Source: Streptacidiphilus jeojiense (GTDB lineage Bacteria; Actinomycetota; Actinomycetes; Streptomycetales; Streptomycetaceae). From it: a stretch of DNA of 64,000 bases. The stretch is from contig NZ_JOEH01000003.1 in assembly GCF_000719095.1 (NCBI RefSeq), positions 186,001 through 250,000 on the forward strand, read 5' to 3'. The notes below the pieces were generated by a model. It was not told where the DNA came from and did not search any database. It worked only from the letters and a program-made list of their open reading frames with translations. The position numbers were made by a program, and so were the translations under genes. Positions 1 to 7,693 of the stretch are shown piece by piece (the first letter of the stretch is position 1; every line of letters starts with the position of its first letter).

Positions 1-2
1 GC

Positions 3-557
3 TCCGGCTCCACCAACGGCAGCACGGCCGCGACGCCCAACCCCGCCACCACCCCGGCGACGACGCCCGCTGCCCCGGCCGGTGACGGCCTCAGCTTCGC
101 CGCCCGGGCCCGGGCGGCGCATCCGACCCTCCAGGTGATCGTCCTGGCCGTCGACGACGACCCCCGCCGGGTGGTCCAGGCCCTCCAGGCAGGGGCCGGC
201 GCCTGGGTCGCCAAGGAGAGCTCGCTGGGACGGCTGATGGCCGTCATCAAGGGCGTCATGCGGGACGAGACGCACATTCCGCCACTGCTGCTCACCGGGG
301 TCATCAGGGAGCTCACCGCGGCCCGCCGCGACCGCACCGAGAGCGAGCGGCTGGTCGAGTCGCTCACCCCGCGCGAGAAGCAGGTGCTGCGCTGCATGGT
401 CGCCGGTCTGGGCCGCCAGGCCGTCGCCGACCGGCTCTTCCTCTCCCCGCACACGGTGCGGACGCACATGCAGAACGTCCTCGGCAAACTCGGCGTCCAC
501 AGCACGCTTGCGGCTGTCGCCTTGGCCCGGCGGGCGGGGGTGGGGCCGGCGGACTAG
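3..557 (+). CDS. LuxR/NarL-type response regulator, 5' truncated
   Basis: The C-terminal part of a two-component response regulator that binds DNA; the gene begins before the window. The visible frame opens with about 30 Ser/Thr/Ala/Pro-rich residues, then the back half of a receiver domain: a beta-4 strand VIVLAVDDD and the conserved beta-5 lysine in WVAKES. A linker leads to a LuxR helix-turn-helix with SLTPREKQVLRCMVAGL and SPHTVRTHMQNVLGKL. The low-complexity stretch sits where the loop after the phosphorylated Asp would be, so the receiver probably carries an insertion. The phospho-acceptor is outside the window, so I cannot tell whether it is intact. No kinase gene is adjacent on the visible side. 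Confidence 0.85.
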   Translation, partial: SGSTNGSTAATPNPATTPATTPAAPAGDGLSFAARARAAHPTLQVIVLAVDDDPRRVVQALQAGAGAWVAKESSLGRLMAVIKGVMRDETHIPPLLLTGVIRELTAARRDRTESERLVESLTPREKQVLRCMVAGLGRQAVADRLFLSPHTVRTHMQNVLGKLGVHSTLAAVALARRAGVGPAD

Positions 558-676
558 TGCAGGTGGCTGCATGGCTTGTCGCGCAGTTCCCCGCGCCCCC
601 AGGTGTCTGCAACTGGCCCGCTTGCACTATCTAGGGGCGCGGGGAACTGCGCGACAAGCCACAGCAGAGCTGCACC
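558..676. repeat. Palindromic intergenic element, copy A
   Basis: A perfect 27-bp inverted repeat has arms at 573-599 and 634-660 (right arm begins GGGGCGCGGGGAACTGCGCG). The 34-nt loop contains TGCAACTGGCCCGCTTGCA, itself a small hairpin. Weaker pairing extends to GTGCAG/CTGCAC at the outer ends. The same arms recur near 22134, 31928 and 38835. The right arm encodes the last residues of the rhomboid-like gene on the opposite strand. It may also act as a terminator for the two converging genes. Confidence 0.85.
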
Positions 677-1358
677 CGCGTTCCAACGGCACCATGCACA
701 GCGCCGGTACCGAAACCACGAAGATTGCCGCCAGGTGCTCTGCTCCCGCCAGATTCGGGAACAGAAGCTCCTCCAGGACCATCGCTCCGGTGACGACACC
801 CCCGGTGACCCACGCGCGGTAGCGCCAAGCGACGGCGACCGCCAGGGCGACGACCGCTGCGGAGGGGCCGGTGTCACGGACCCACGCGTCCTCCCAGGGC
901 AGCCCGAACAGCGCCGCAGGCCCCTGGCGGACCCCCTGGCGGGCGTACAGCGTCCCGGCGAGGGTGCCCGCGTAGGCGACCAGCAGGGTGCTACGCCGTC
1001 CGAGCGTGAGTTCGGCGATGCCGAACACCACGAAGACCTGTGCCGCGGCCCCCCAGGCCGGCAGGTCCGGCGCCGGTACGAAGAGCGACAGCGGCGTCCG
1101 TGCCAGCGACTCCCACAGCGGGAGCGCCGCCCGCACCACGCCCACCCGCTCGACCAGCACCGCCCCGCCCGCGGCGTGCTGCAGCAGCTGGAAGCCCAGA
1201 ACCGCCGCCGTCGCCGCGAACGTCATCCGCAGCGCCGCCAGCCGCTCCCGGGCCAGGCTCTCGCGTACCGCCAGGTAGAGCCCGCCCCACTCGACGCTCA
1301 GCGCCGACCGCAGGGCCGCCTGTAGCTGGGAGTGCCTCATCCCACGAAAATAGGACAT
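627..1358 (-). CDS. Rhomboid-like integral membrane protein
   Basis: A predicted 243-residue membrane protein with about five or six hydrophobic segments. The stretch VFGIAELTLGRRSTLLVAYA followed by RDTGPSAAVVALAVAVAWRY resembles actinobacterial rhomboid-like proteins, but I cannot place a confident GxSx/H catalytic dyad, so protease activity is unproven. The start ATG lies two bases after the stop of the upstream lysyltransferase gene, which suggests translational coupling; an ATG six codons later is also possible. The last ten or so residues (ACRAVPRAPR) are encoded by the arm of palindromic element A, so the natural C-terminus has been replaced or extended by the repeat. Confidence 0.6.
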   Translation of the reverse strand: MSYFRGMRHSQLQAALRSALSVEWGGLYLAVRESLARERLAALRMTFAATAAVLGFQLLQHAAGGAVLVERVGVVRAALPLWESLARTPLSLFVPAPDLPAWGAAAQVFVVFGIAELTLGRRSTLLVAYAGTLAGTLYARQGVRQGPAALFGLPWEDAWVRDTGPSAAVVALAVAVAWRYRAWVTGGVVTGAMVLEELLFPNLAGAEHLAAIFVVSVPALCMVPLERGCSSAVACRAVPRAPR

Positions 1359-1360
1359 AA

Positions 1361-3223
1361 CTAGCCAATTGGCTGCTTGGTGTCGGTTGCCGCCGTGCCC
1401 TCGGAGCTGGGGGTGCTGCCGTGGGCGCCCTCGTCGCCGCTACCGCCGCTACCGCCGCCCTCGCCGTCCAGCGCGCGGCTGTGCCGCCGCTTGAACAGGC
1501 TGGGCAGGCTCGGTGCGGTGATGAAACCCTCGGCCCGGGCCGAGGCCAGGCCGATCCTGGGCAGGTCGCTGCTGCGGGCGAACAGCAGGTAGCGGGGCTC
1601 CCAGATGGGCCGGTACTTGGCGTTCGCCCGATAGAGGGATTCGATCTGCCACCAGCGCGACAGGAACATCAGCACCGAGCGCCACAGCCGCAGCACCGGT
1701 CCCGCTCCGAGCTTCGAGCCGCGCTCGAAGACGGCCCGGAACATGGCGAAGTTCAGCGACACCCGCTTGATGCCGACGGTGTCGGCCTGCCCCAGCAGCT
1801 CGATGACCATGAACTCCAGCAGTCCGTTGTCGGAGTCCCGGTCGCGCCGCATCAGGTCCAGCGAGAGGCCGTCGCGCCCCCAGGGGACGAAGCTCAGCAG
1901 CGCCCGCAGCTCGCCCTGCCCGTCGTGGCACTCCAGCATCACGCACTGGCCGTCGTCGGGGTCGCCCAGGCGGCCCAGCGCCATCGAGAAGCCGCGCTCG
2001 GTCTGCCCGTCGCGCCAGGTGTCGGCGCGCTCCAGCAGGGTCTGCATCTCGTCGTCGGGAATGTCCGCGTGGCGGCGCACCCGTACGGTGTAGCCGGCCC
2101 GGCCGACCTTCTTGTGCGCCTGGCGCACGCCACGCATGGCGCGCCCCTCCAGGGTGAACTCGTCCACCTCGACGATGGCCTCGTCGCCCAGCTCCAGGGC
2201 GTTCAGCCCGTGCCGGGAGTAGACCGTGCCGCCCTCCTCGCTGGCGCCCATCACGGCCGGGACCCAGGCGTGCTCGCGGGCCTGGTCCAGCCAGCGGTCG
2301 ATCGCCCCGGGCCAGGCCTCCACGTCGCCGATCGGGTCGCCCGAGGCCAGCGAGACCCCGCCGACCACCCGGTAGGCGACGGCGGCCTTCCCGGAGGGGG
2401 AGAACAGCACCGACTTGTCGCGGCGCAGCGCGAAGTAGCCCAGCGAGTCACGCTCCCCGTGCCGGTCCAGCAGCTCCCGCAGCCGCTTCTCGTCGTCGGG
2501 GCACAGGTACTCCTTGCCCTTGGGGGAGCGGAACAGCGCGTACAGCACCAGCAGGAAGATCAACGCGCTCATCGCGTTGATGGCGATGTCCACCCAGTGC
2601 GGGATGACGATGTTGCGGTAACCGGTTCCGGACGGGGCCAGGGTGTACACCCGCATGGCGGCGTACTGGATCCGGTGCCGCAGGAACGATCCGTCCGCCT
2701 CGTTGGTCAGGGTGACCAGCAGGGTGCCGACCAGGACGCCCACCGCGCCGCCGCCGACCAGGGCGGCCAGCGCCAGCCTGGGGTTGCTGCGGTCGCCCTT
2801 GGCGTGGAACTCCCTGCGGCCGACCAGCAGGGCGGCGAACATCAGCAGGGTGACGGTGGCCGAGGTCCAGTTGAACCAGTGCTCCCTGACCTCCGGGTAG
2901 AGCGCCAGCAGCAGGGCCATCAGGAACACGTAGAGGCCGACGACGATCACGTTGAAGATCCAGGCCGCGCGTTTGCGGCGGCGCATCATCATGGCCAGGA
3001 ACAGCGCCAGGGCACCCGAGGTGAACCCGGCGGTGATCATGTACGGGGTGAAGAAGTCGCCGGTGTTGTGCCGGGTCACCTGGCTGTGGAATGGGGCTGA
3101 GACGGCTCCGAGGAAGTTGAGTACCGCGGCCACCCGCAGGTACCAGACCGCGAACACGGCGGCGCGAGGGCGCCAGACCGCGAGTCGGTTCGGTGCAGTT
3201 TCGGACGACACGTCCCTCCCCAT
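1361..3223 (-). CDS. Phosphatidylglycerol lysyltransferase (MprF/LysX-type) membrane protein
   Basis: A 620-residue protein with an N-terminal block of about six transmembrane helices (residues 20-230) and a large C-terminal GNAT-fold DUF2156 domain (about 250-560). It has typical features of aminoacyl-phosphatidylglycerol synthases, such as DPIGDVEAWPGAIDRWLD, FTLEGRAMRGVRQAHKKVGR and VSLNFAMFRAVFERG. The family moves lysine from Lys-tRNA to membrane phosphatidylglycerol, lowering negative surface charge and giving resistance to cationic peptides. No lysyl-tRNA synthetase domain is fused, unlike mycobacterial LysX. Start is uncertain: the first ATG has little upstream signal, whereas GTG at 3211 follows GGGGAGGGA closely. 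Likely co-transcribed with the rhomboid-like gene. Confidence 0.82.
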   Translation of the reverse strand: MGRDVSSETAPNRLAVWRPRAAVFAVWYLRVAAVLNFLGAVSAPFHSQVTRHNTGDFFTPYMITAGFTSGALALFLAMMMRRRKRAAWIFNVIVVGLYVFLMALLLALYPEVREHWFNWTSATVTLLMFAALLVGRREFHAKGDRSNPRLALAALVGGGAVGVLVGTLLVTLTNEADGSFLRHRIQYAAMRVYTLAPSGTGYRNIVIPHWVDIAINAMSALIFLLVLYALFRSPKGKEYLCPDDEKRLRELLDRHGERDSLGYFALRRDKSVLFSPSGKAAVAYRVVGGVSLASGDPIGDVEAWPGAIDRWLDQAREHAWVPAVMGASEEGGTVYSRHGLNALELGDEAIVEVDEFTLEGRAMRGVRQAHKKVGRAGYTVRVRRHADIPDDEMQTLLERADTWRDGQTERGFSMALGRLGDPDDGQCVMLECHDGQGELRALLSFVPWGRDGLSLDLMRRDRDSDNGLLEFMVIELLGQADTVGIKRVSLNFAMFRAVFERGSKLGAGPVLRLWRSVLMFLSRWWQIESLYRANAKYRPIWEPRYLLFARSSDLPRIGLASARAEGFITAPSLPSLFKRRHSRALDGEGGGSGGSGDEGAHGSTPSSEGTAATDTKQPIG

Positions 3224-3285
3224 CCTTTATAGGTGAATCCTCATAATTGCATAACATTTCCGCAACATCGTCGCCCGGAACGCCG

Positions 3286-3320
3286 AGAGCCCGCCCCCCG
3301 AACGGCGGGGGGCGGGCTCT
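3286..3320 (-). terminator. Hairpin terminator after the SGNH hydrolase gene
   Basis: AGAGCCCGCCCCCC at 3286-3299 pairs perfectly with GGGGGGCGGGCTCT at 3307-3320, with a short loop. It lies between the end of the minus-strand hydrolase gene (3390) and the start of the lysyltransferase gene (3223). No U-tract is visible, which is usual in Streptomyces. Confidence 0.7.
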
Positions 3321-3389
3321 GGCTACGGTCTGACGCCGAGGGCTCTCACCTCGGGGTCAGTACGGGGTCAGCGGGTGGTCCGTACGGGG

Positions 3390-4283
3390 TCACCGACGGC
3401 GCAGCACCTTCTCGAAGACTCCGGCGATCACCGCGTGACCGGTCGGGTTGGCGTGGATGTCCTGGTACTGGGTGCACTCCCAGGTCCAGGCGCAGATCCT
3501 GGCCACGTTCAGCGGAACCGTGCCGAACACCGGGAGGGTGGCCTGGTCGGTGAAGTCGTCCGTGGAGAACGCCTTGGCCACGTCGGCCAGCCTGAACCCG
3601 CTCTTCCACAGCCCCTGGTCGATGACGCCGTTCAGGGTGTCCGACAGCACCGTGGACTGCTGGGCCTCGGCCTGACCGGTGGCCCCGGTCAGCCAGACCG
3701 CCAGGAACGGGTCGTAGTAGTTCATCCCGGCGTACTGCGGGGCGCCCCAGCCCTGGCCGCCGGCCCGGCGCAGCCCCGAGGCGATCTGCGGCAGCTGGGT
3801 GGCGACCGTGGCGATGCCCTTGGCGGTGCAGGCCTGGTCGATGCCGGTGGCACTGAGACAGCCGTCCACGTCGTTGGCGCCGATGTCCAGGGTCACGTAC
3901 TCCACCTCGCCGCGGTGCGCCCGCAGGAACGCCTCGGCCGCGCCCAGCTGCGAGGTCGCCCCCGGGTAGCTGCAGATGCCGCCGGCGATCATCGTCTCGG
4001 TGGTCTCGCCGCTGCAGCCCAGCTTGACGTGGACCAGCGTCGGGTCCTGCTTCTTCAGCCGGGTGTACAGCTGGTCCGTGTAGGACACGTCGGTGTTGGT
4101 GCGGACGTTCGGCTGGTAGCCGGCCGCCAGCGAGTCCCCGAGCGAGACGTAGTAGTGCGGCTGCGGATGGTGCCGTCCGCCCCGGTCGTGCGCGGACGCG
4201 GTGCCGGTCATCGCCGCGGTGGCCAGGGCCACGGTCGCGAGGACGCCGAAGGCGCGGCGCAGCCGGGAGGTGGTGCTGGGCAT
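3390..4283 (-). CDS. Secreted SGNH/GDSL hydrolase
   Basis: A 297-residue secreted esterase/lipase of the SGNH superfamily. A signal peptide (basic RLRR, hydrophobic core, ALATAAMTGTASA cleavage zone near residue 31) precedes block I SLGDSLAAGY with the catalytic Ser at about 51, block III DIGANDVDG, and block V DIHANPTGHAVIAG with the Asp/His pair near the C-terminus. Several cysteines suggest disulphides, as in Streptomyces extracellular lipases. Substrate cannot be read from sequence. The gene stands alone, with a strong hairpin downstream and another separating it from the GH8 gene. Confidence 0.88.
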   Translation of the reverse strand: MPSTTSRLRRAFGVLATVALATAAMTGTASAHDRGGRHHPQPHYYVSLGDSLAAGYQPNVRTNTDVSYTDQLYTRLKKQDPTLVHVKLGCSGETTETMIAGGICSYPGATSQLGAAEAFLRAHRGEVEYVTLDIGANDVDGCLSATGIDQACTAKGIATVATQLPQIASGLRRAGGQGWGAPQYAGMNYYDPFLAVWLTGATGQAEAQQSTVLSDTLNGVIDQGLWKSGFRLADVAKAFSTDDFTDQATLPVFGTVPLNVARICAWTWECTQYQDIHANPTGHAVIAGVFEKVLRRR

Positions 4284-4389
4284 AGGTGGTGCCCCCCTTG
4301 TGGGAGGAGCCGCGACGGTGCGACTCCTGATCCCAGGGAGTATCCCAACTCACCGGTAGCTTGTGGCAATACCCGTGCAAGGAACGGTG

Positions 4390-4427
4390 CCGCCGCCCCC
4401 TCGACCCAGGAGTCGAGGGGGCGGCGG
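4390..4427 (-). terminator. Hairpin terminator after the GH8 gene
   Basis: A perfect 15-bp stem, CCGCCGCCCCCTCGA at 4390-4404 with TCGAGGGGGCGGCGG at 4413-4427, has an 8-nt loop. It is placed between the GH8 stop (4485) and the SGNH hydrolase start (4283). Confidence 0.7.
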
Positions 4428-4484
4428 GGTACGGGCGGTCAGGCGGTCGGATGCGGGACGGTGGGGCGCCGACCTGAGTCGGTG

Positions 4485-5747
4485 TCAGCTCGCTGGGCTC
4501 CAGTAGTCGCCGGCCATCACGATGTAGACCAGCATCTTGATGGTCTCGCCGTAGTAGGCGTCACCGAACGGGTTGGACGCCAACTGCTTCCAGATGGCGT
4601 CGGTCCAGGCCTGGTCGCCGGAGGCCATCGCCGCCGGGCCGACCGAGTCGCCGGCCTCCTCGGCCTGGGTGTCGCCGGAGACGTTGCCGTTGGCGCAGTT
4701 CAGCTTCACGTGCGGCTGGACCTTGGCCGGGTTCCCGCCGGACAGCGACTTCAGGCAGGCCGACTCCAGCTTGGCCACCCTGTAGGCGGTGGCCGCCGTG
4801 GTCGAACCGTTCACCAGGGCGGCGGTGCCCAGGTGCCAGGGCACCCGGATGGAGTTGTAGCCGACGATGTTGTCGGGCTGGTCCTCCTGGTAGTCGGCGG
4901 GGGCCGGCTTGGGGCTGGTCCCGTTGGCGCCGACCACGAAGTCCGACAGCAGGCCCGAGCTCGCCGAGTACGAGGCGGTGAACTCGTTGATGACCGCCTC
5001 GGTGCGGGTGACCACCTTGCTCCAGTCGTGCGCGGTGTCGTACTTGGCGAACGCCCGCAGGTGGTCCAGCATCATGTCGGACGGCCGGGTGTCGGTGCTC
5101 GGGCCGTCGTCCTCGCACTTCAGGTGGCCGTCCGAGGCCACGTCGTGGGCGTAGACGCTGGCCAGCCAGGCCTTGGCGTCGGCGGTGTAGCCGCCCCACT
5201 GCTGGTCGGCCAGGATCAGGCCGTAGCCCACGTCGAGGTCGCCGTCGGTGGCCGAGTCCGGGGTGCCGCTGTCGGTGTACTTGCAGCTCTTGCCGTCGAG
5301 CTGCCACTCCATCAGGCCGTCGGCGTCCTTGTGGTCCTTGACCAGCTGCCACAGCCCGTTGAACTCGGTCTGCGCGCTGCTGTCGTAACCGGCCATCAGC
5401 GGCACGATGTTCATGCCGTAGCCCTGCGCCTCGGAGACCGTGCCGTTGTTGGGGGCGTCGTCGTCGCCCTTGGTGGAGACGTAGTACTCGTTCGAGGCAC
5501 AGCCCTTGACCAGGTAGGTCTTCTTCCAGGAGTCGTACTGCTTCTCCACCGCGGCGTCCCGGCTGGACTGCGACGCCGAGGGCAGCACGCCGACCTTGTA
5601 GGTGACGTGGGTGGGGAAGGGCTTCGCCGGAGTGGTGGCGGCCGAGGCGCTGGCTCCGCCGGTGACGGCGAGACCCAGGCAGATACAGCCGGCCGCCGCG
5701 ACCGTGGCGACCATCTTCCGTGCGGGAGAGCGCAACTGACGAACCAT
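4485..5747 (-). CDS. Secreted glycoside hydrolase family 8 enzyme (chitosanase/endoglucanase type)
   Basis: A 420-residue secreted (alpha/alpha)6-barrel glycosidase. The signal peptide (RQLRSPARK, hydrophobic core, ASASAA near residue 37) is followed by VSEAQGYGMNIVPLMAG, where Glu106 matches the GH8 proton donor, and by ATDGDLDVGYGLILADQQWG (about 166-185), which fits the family signature and its catalytic Asp region. GH8 members cut beta-1,4 links in cellulose, chitosan, xylan or lichenan; sequence alone does not decide the substrate. A perfect operator palindrome upstream resembles sites described for actinobacterial chitosanase genes, which leans towards chitosan. No carbohydrate-binding module is seen. 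Confidence 0.87.
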   Translation of the reverse strand: MVRQLRSPARKMVATVAAAGCICLGLAVTGGASASAATTPAKPFPTHVTYKVGVLPSASQSSRDAAVEKQYDSWKKTYLVKGCASNEYYVSTKGDDDAPNNGTVSEAQGYGMNIVPLMAGYDSSAQTEFNGLWQLVKDHKDADGLMEWQLDGKSCKYTDSGTPDSATDGDLDVGYGLILADQQWGGYTADAKAWLASVYAHDVASDGHLKCEDDGPSTDTRPSDMMLDHLRAFAKYDTAHDWSKVVTRTEAVINEFTASYSASSGLLSDFVVGANGTSPKPAPADYQEDQPDNIVGYNSIRVPWHLGTAALVNGSTTAATAYRVAKLESACLKSLSGGNPAKVQPHVKLNCANGNVSGDTQAEEAGDSVGPAAMASGDQAWTDAIWKQLASNPFGDAYYGETIKMLVYIVMAGDYWSPAS

Positions 5748-5788
5748 CTGGTGGTTCTCCTTCGTGGGGGAAGGGTGCCTGTTTATAA

Positions 5789-5809
5789 GTTAGGAAAGTT
5801 TCCTAACTC
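5789..5809. promoter_or_regulatory. Operator palindrome upstream of the GH8 gene
   Basis: A perfect 21-bp palindrome (arms AGTTAGGAAA and TTTCCTAACT around one central G) lies 42-62 bp upstream of the GH8 start. It sits in an AT-rich pocket that is otherwise rare here. It resembles, from memory, the GAAAsTTTC-centred operator bound by the ROK-family repressor CsnR at chitosanase genes. No ROK gene is in the window, so the regulator would act in trans. Confidence 0.65.
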
Positions 5810-5887
5810 GATTTCGGCAAGGATGGCCCGCTTGCCGGTGCGCAGTCAAGGGTGTGGCGGGACTTCCGCCCAGGTTCTGCCCGGCTA

Positions 5888-6385
5888 CTACTCAGGAAGG
5901 TTGTCGAACGGGGCCACCAGCTGCCGCAGCAGTCCGGCGAGCTCCCCGCGCTGAGCTGTGGAGAGCTCCGCCAGCAGGGCGCGTTCGTGCGCCAGCAGCC
6001 CGGCCAGCGCCTGGTCCGCGAGATCGCGGCCGGCCCCGGTCAGCCGCACCAGCACCCCGCGCCGGTCGCCCGGATCGGGCAGCCGCTGGACCAGTCCCTT
6101 GACCGCGAGCCGGTCGATACGGTTGGTCATCGTCCCCGAGGTGACCAGAGTCTGCGTCAGCAGCTGTCCGGGGGAGAGCTGGTACGGGGAGCCGGCCCGG
6201 CGCAGCGCGGTCAGGACGTCGAACTCCCACGGCTCCAGGTTGTGCTCGGCGAAGGCGGTGCGCCTGGCCCGGTCGAGGTGGCGGGCGAGCCTGCTGATCC
6301 GACTGAGCACCTCGAGCGGTTCCACGTCGAGGTCCGGGCGCTCTCGGCGCCACGCAGCGACCAGCCGGTCGACCTCGTCCTCCAT
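5888..6385 (-). CDS. tamR: MarR-family regulator, TamR-like
   Basis: A 165-residue winged-helix regulator. The recognition region is QTLVTSGTMTNRIDRLAVKG and the wing is RLPDPGDRRGVLVRLT. The gene diverges from a trans-aconitate methyltransferase gene across a short spacer that holds two matching palindromes. This is the arrangement of tamR/tam in S. coelicolor, where TamR represses tam and is released by trans-aconitate and related citric-acid-cycle metabolites, linking oxidative damage to aconitase with removal of trans-aconitate. The ATG at 6385 is well placed. The name rests on context and general MarR similarity, not on alignment. Confidence 0.8.
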   Translation of the reverse strand: MEDEVDRLVAAWRRERPDLDVEPLEVLSRISRLARHLDRARRTAFAEHNLEPWEFDVLTALRRAGSPYQLSPGQLLTQTLVTSGTMTNRIDRLAVKGLVQRLPDPGDRRGVLVRLTGAGRDLADQALAGLLAHERALLAELSTAQRGELAGLLRQLVAPFDNLPE

Positions 6386-6424
6386 GGTTGATCAGTGTAG
6401 TGGGCGGTGTGTCGACATGAAGTC

Positions 6425-6438
6425 TCTTGACATCAAGA
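6425..6438. promoter_or_regulatory. TamR-type operator I with tam -35 region
   Basis: TCTTGACATCAAGA has 6-bp arms TCTTGA/TCAAGA. It shares its arms with the perfect palindrome at 6462. It contains TTGACA (6427-6432), which with CAGACT at 6451-6456 (18-bp spacer) makes a plausible tam promoter, so a bound repressor would cover the -35 element. Confidence 0.65.
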
Positions 6439-6461
6439 AAAGGTATCGGTCAGACTCGAAG

Positions 6462-6479
6462 TATCTTGACGTCAAGATA
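6462..6479. promoter_or_regulatory. TamR-type operator II
   Basis: TATCTTGACGTCAAGATA is a perfect 18-bp palindrome centred about 39 bp from operator I, or nearly four helical turns. It lies between the proposed -10 of tam and its ribosome-binding site. Two sites on the same helix face fit dimer-of-dimers repression of both divergent genes. Confidence 0.75.
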
Positions 6480-6495
6480 TATGGAGGCTTCGCCC

Positions 6496-7284
6496 ATGAC
6501 CGGCACCGCGACCAGCACCACCTGGGACCCCGCCCAGTACCTCCGCCACGCCGACCACCGCAGCCGGCCCTTCCACGACCTCGTCGACCGCGTCCCCGGC
6601 ACCCCGGCCCGCATCGTCGACCTCGGCTGCGGGCCCGGCAACACCACCGCCACCCTCACCGACCGCTGGCCCGACGCCGCCCTCACCGGCATCGACCACT
6701 CGCCGCAGATGATCGAACAGGCCCGCGCCGACCACCCCGGTCTCGCCTTCCGCATCGGCGACATCACCACCTGGGACCCGGCCGAGGACGGCAACCCCGA
6801 CCTGATCCTCTCCAACGCCGCCCTCCAATGGGTCCCCGGCCACGCCGACCTGCTGCCCCGTTGGACCGAAGCGCTCCCGGCCGGCGGCACCCTCGCCTTC
6901 CAGATCCCCGGCAACTTCGACGCCCCCACCCACACCCTGCTCGCCGAACTCCGCGGCAGCGCCCGCTGGAACGGCCGCCTGGCCGGCACCGAACGCCCCG
7001 CCGTCCTGGAACCCGCCGACTACCTGGCCCGGCTCAGCGCCCTGGACTGCACCGTCGACGCCTGGGAGACCACCTACTACCAGACCCTGACCGGCGCCCA
7101 CCCGGTCCTCGACTGGATGCTCGGCACCGGGCTGCGCCCCGCCCTCGCCGCCCTCACCGACCCCGCCGAACGCGCGGACTTCCTCGCCGAGTACGGCGCC
7201 CTCCTCGACCGTGCCTACCCGGCCACCCGCCACGGCACCGTGCTCCCGTACCGGCGCATCTTCGTCATCGCCACCAGGAAGTGA
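6496..7284 (+). CDS. tam: Trans-aconitate 2-methyltransferase
   Basis: A 262-residue class I SAM-dependent methyltransferase that methylates trans-aconitate, a by-product of aconitase that inhibits the citric acid cycle. Seen: the Tam-type N-terminus TWDPAQYLRHADHRSRPFHDL, SAM motif I IVDLGCGPGNTTATL, the acidic end of beta-2 ALTGIDHSPQMIEQA, and LILSNAALQWVPGHADLLPR. The ATG at 6496 is preceded by GGAGG at 6483-6487; in-frame ATGs at 6427 and 6481 would place the start within the operator region or on the ribosome-binding site. The gene diverges from tamR and precedes a VOC gene by 13 bp. Confidence 0.9.
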   Translation: MTGTATSTTWDPAQYLRHADHRSRPFHDLVDRVPGTPARIVDLGCGPGNTTATLTDRWPDAALTGIDHSPQMIEQARADHPGLAFRIGDITTWDPAEDGNPDLILSNAALQWVPGHADLLPRWTEALPAGGTLAFQIPGNFDAPTHTLLAELRGSARWNGRLAGTERPAVLEPADYLARLSALDCTVDAWETTYYQTLTGAHPVLDWMLGTGLRPALAALTDPAERADFLAEYGALLDRAYPATRHGTVLPYRRIFVIATRK

Positions 7285-7297
7285 GGGCCGCGGCCTC

Positions 7298-7693
7298 ATG
7301 ATCGTCTCCATCGACCACGTCCAGCTGGCAGCGCCACCCGGCAGCGAGGACGCGCTGCGCGGCTACTACACGGGGATCCTCGGCCTGGAGGAGATCCCCA
7401 AACCGCCGGTACTGGCGCGACGCGGCGGCTGCTGGTTCCAGACCCCCGGCGGCGGCGTCCAACTGCACCTCGGGGTGGAGACCCCCTTCGTACCCGCCAG
7501 GAAGGCCCACCCGGCCCTGCGCATCCAGGGCATCCACGCCTACGCGGAGCGCATCGCCGCCCTCGGCGCCCCCGTCAGCTGGGACGACGACCTCCCCGGC
7601 CACCACCGCTTCTACTCCAGCGACCCGGTCGGCAACCGCATCGAGTTCCTCGAACCCATGGCCGTCGGCCCGGCCGACGGCCGACGCCGCTAG
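7298..7693 (+). CDS. VOC-superfamily (glyoxalase/dioxygenase-like) protein
   Basis: A 131-residue single-domain protein of the vicinal oxygen chelate fold. SIDHVQLAAPPGSEDALRGY holds the first metal-ligand His of the family, and DPVGNRIEFLEP holds the typical C-terminal Glu. Substrate is unknown; such proteins include lyases, dioxygenases and drug-binding proteins. It follows tam by 13 bp and is probably co-transcribed. Its stop and the stop of the converging TetR gene share the palindromic tetramer CTAG at 7690-7693. Confidence 0.8.
   Translation: MIVSIDHVQLAAPPGSEDALRGYYTGILGLEEIPKPPVLARRGGCWFQTPGGGVQLHLGVETPFVPARKAHPALRIQGIHAYAERIAALGAPVSWDDDLPGHHRFYSSDPVGNRIEFLEPMAVGPADGRRR

Noticed and set aside
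3375..5954. Long plus-strand open frame over the SGNH and GH8 genes
   Set aside because: The opposite strand encodes two proteins with complete catalytic motifs and signal peptides, while this frame is Val/Gly/Arg-rich without motifs.
6427..6495. Earlier start for tam
   Set aside because: It would place coding sequence over both operators and the promoter. ATG 6496 has GGAGG at the correct distance.
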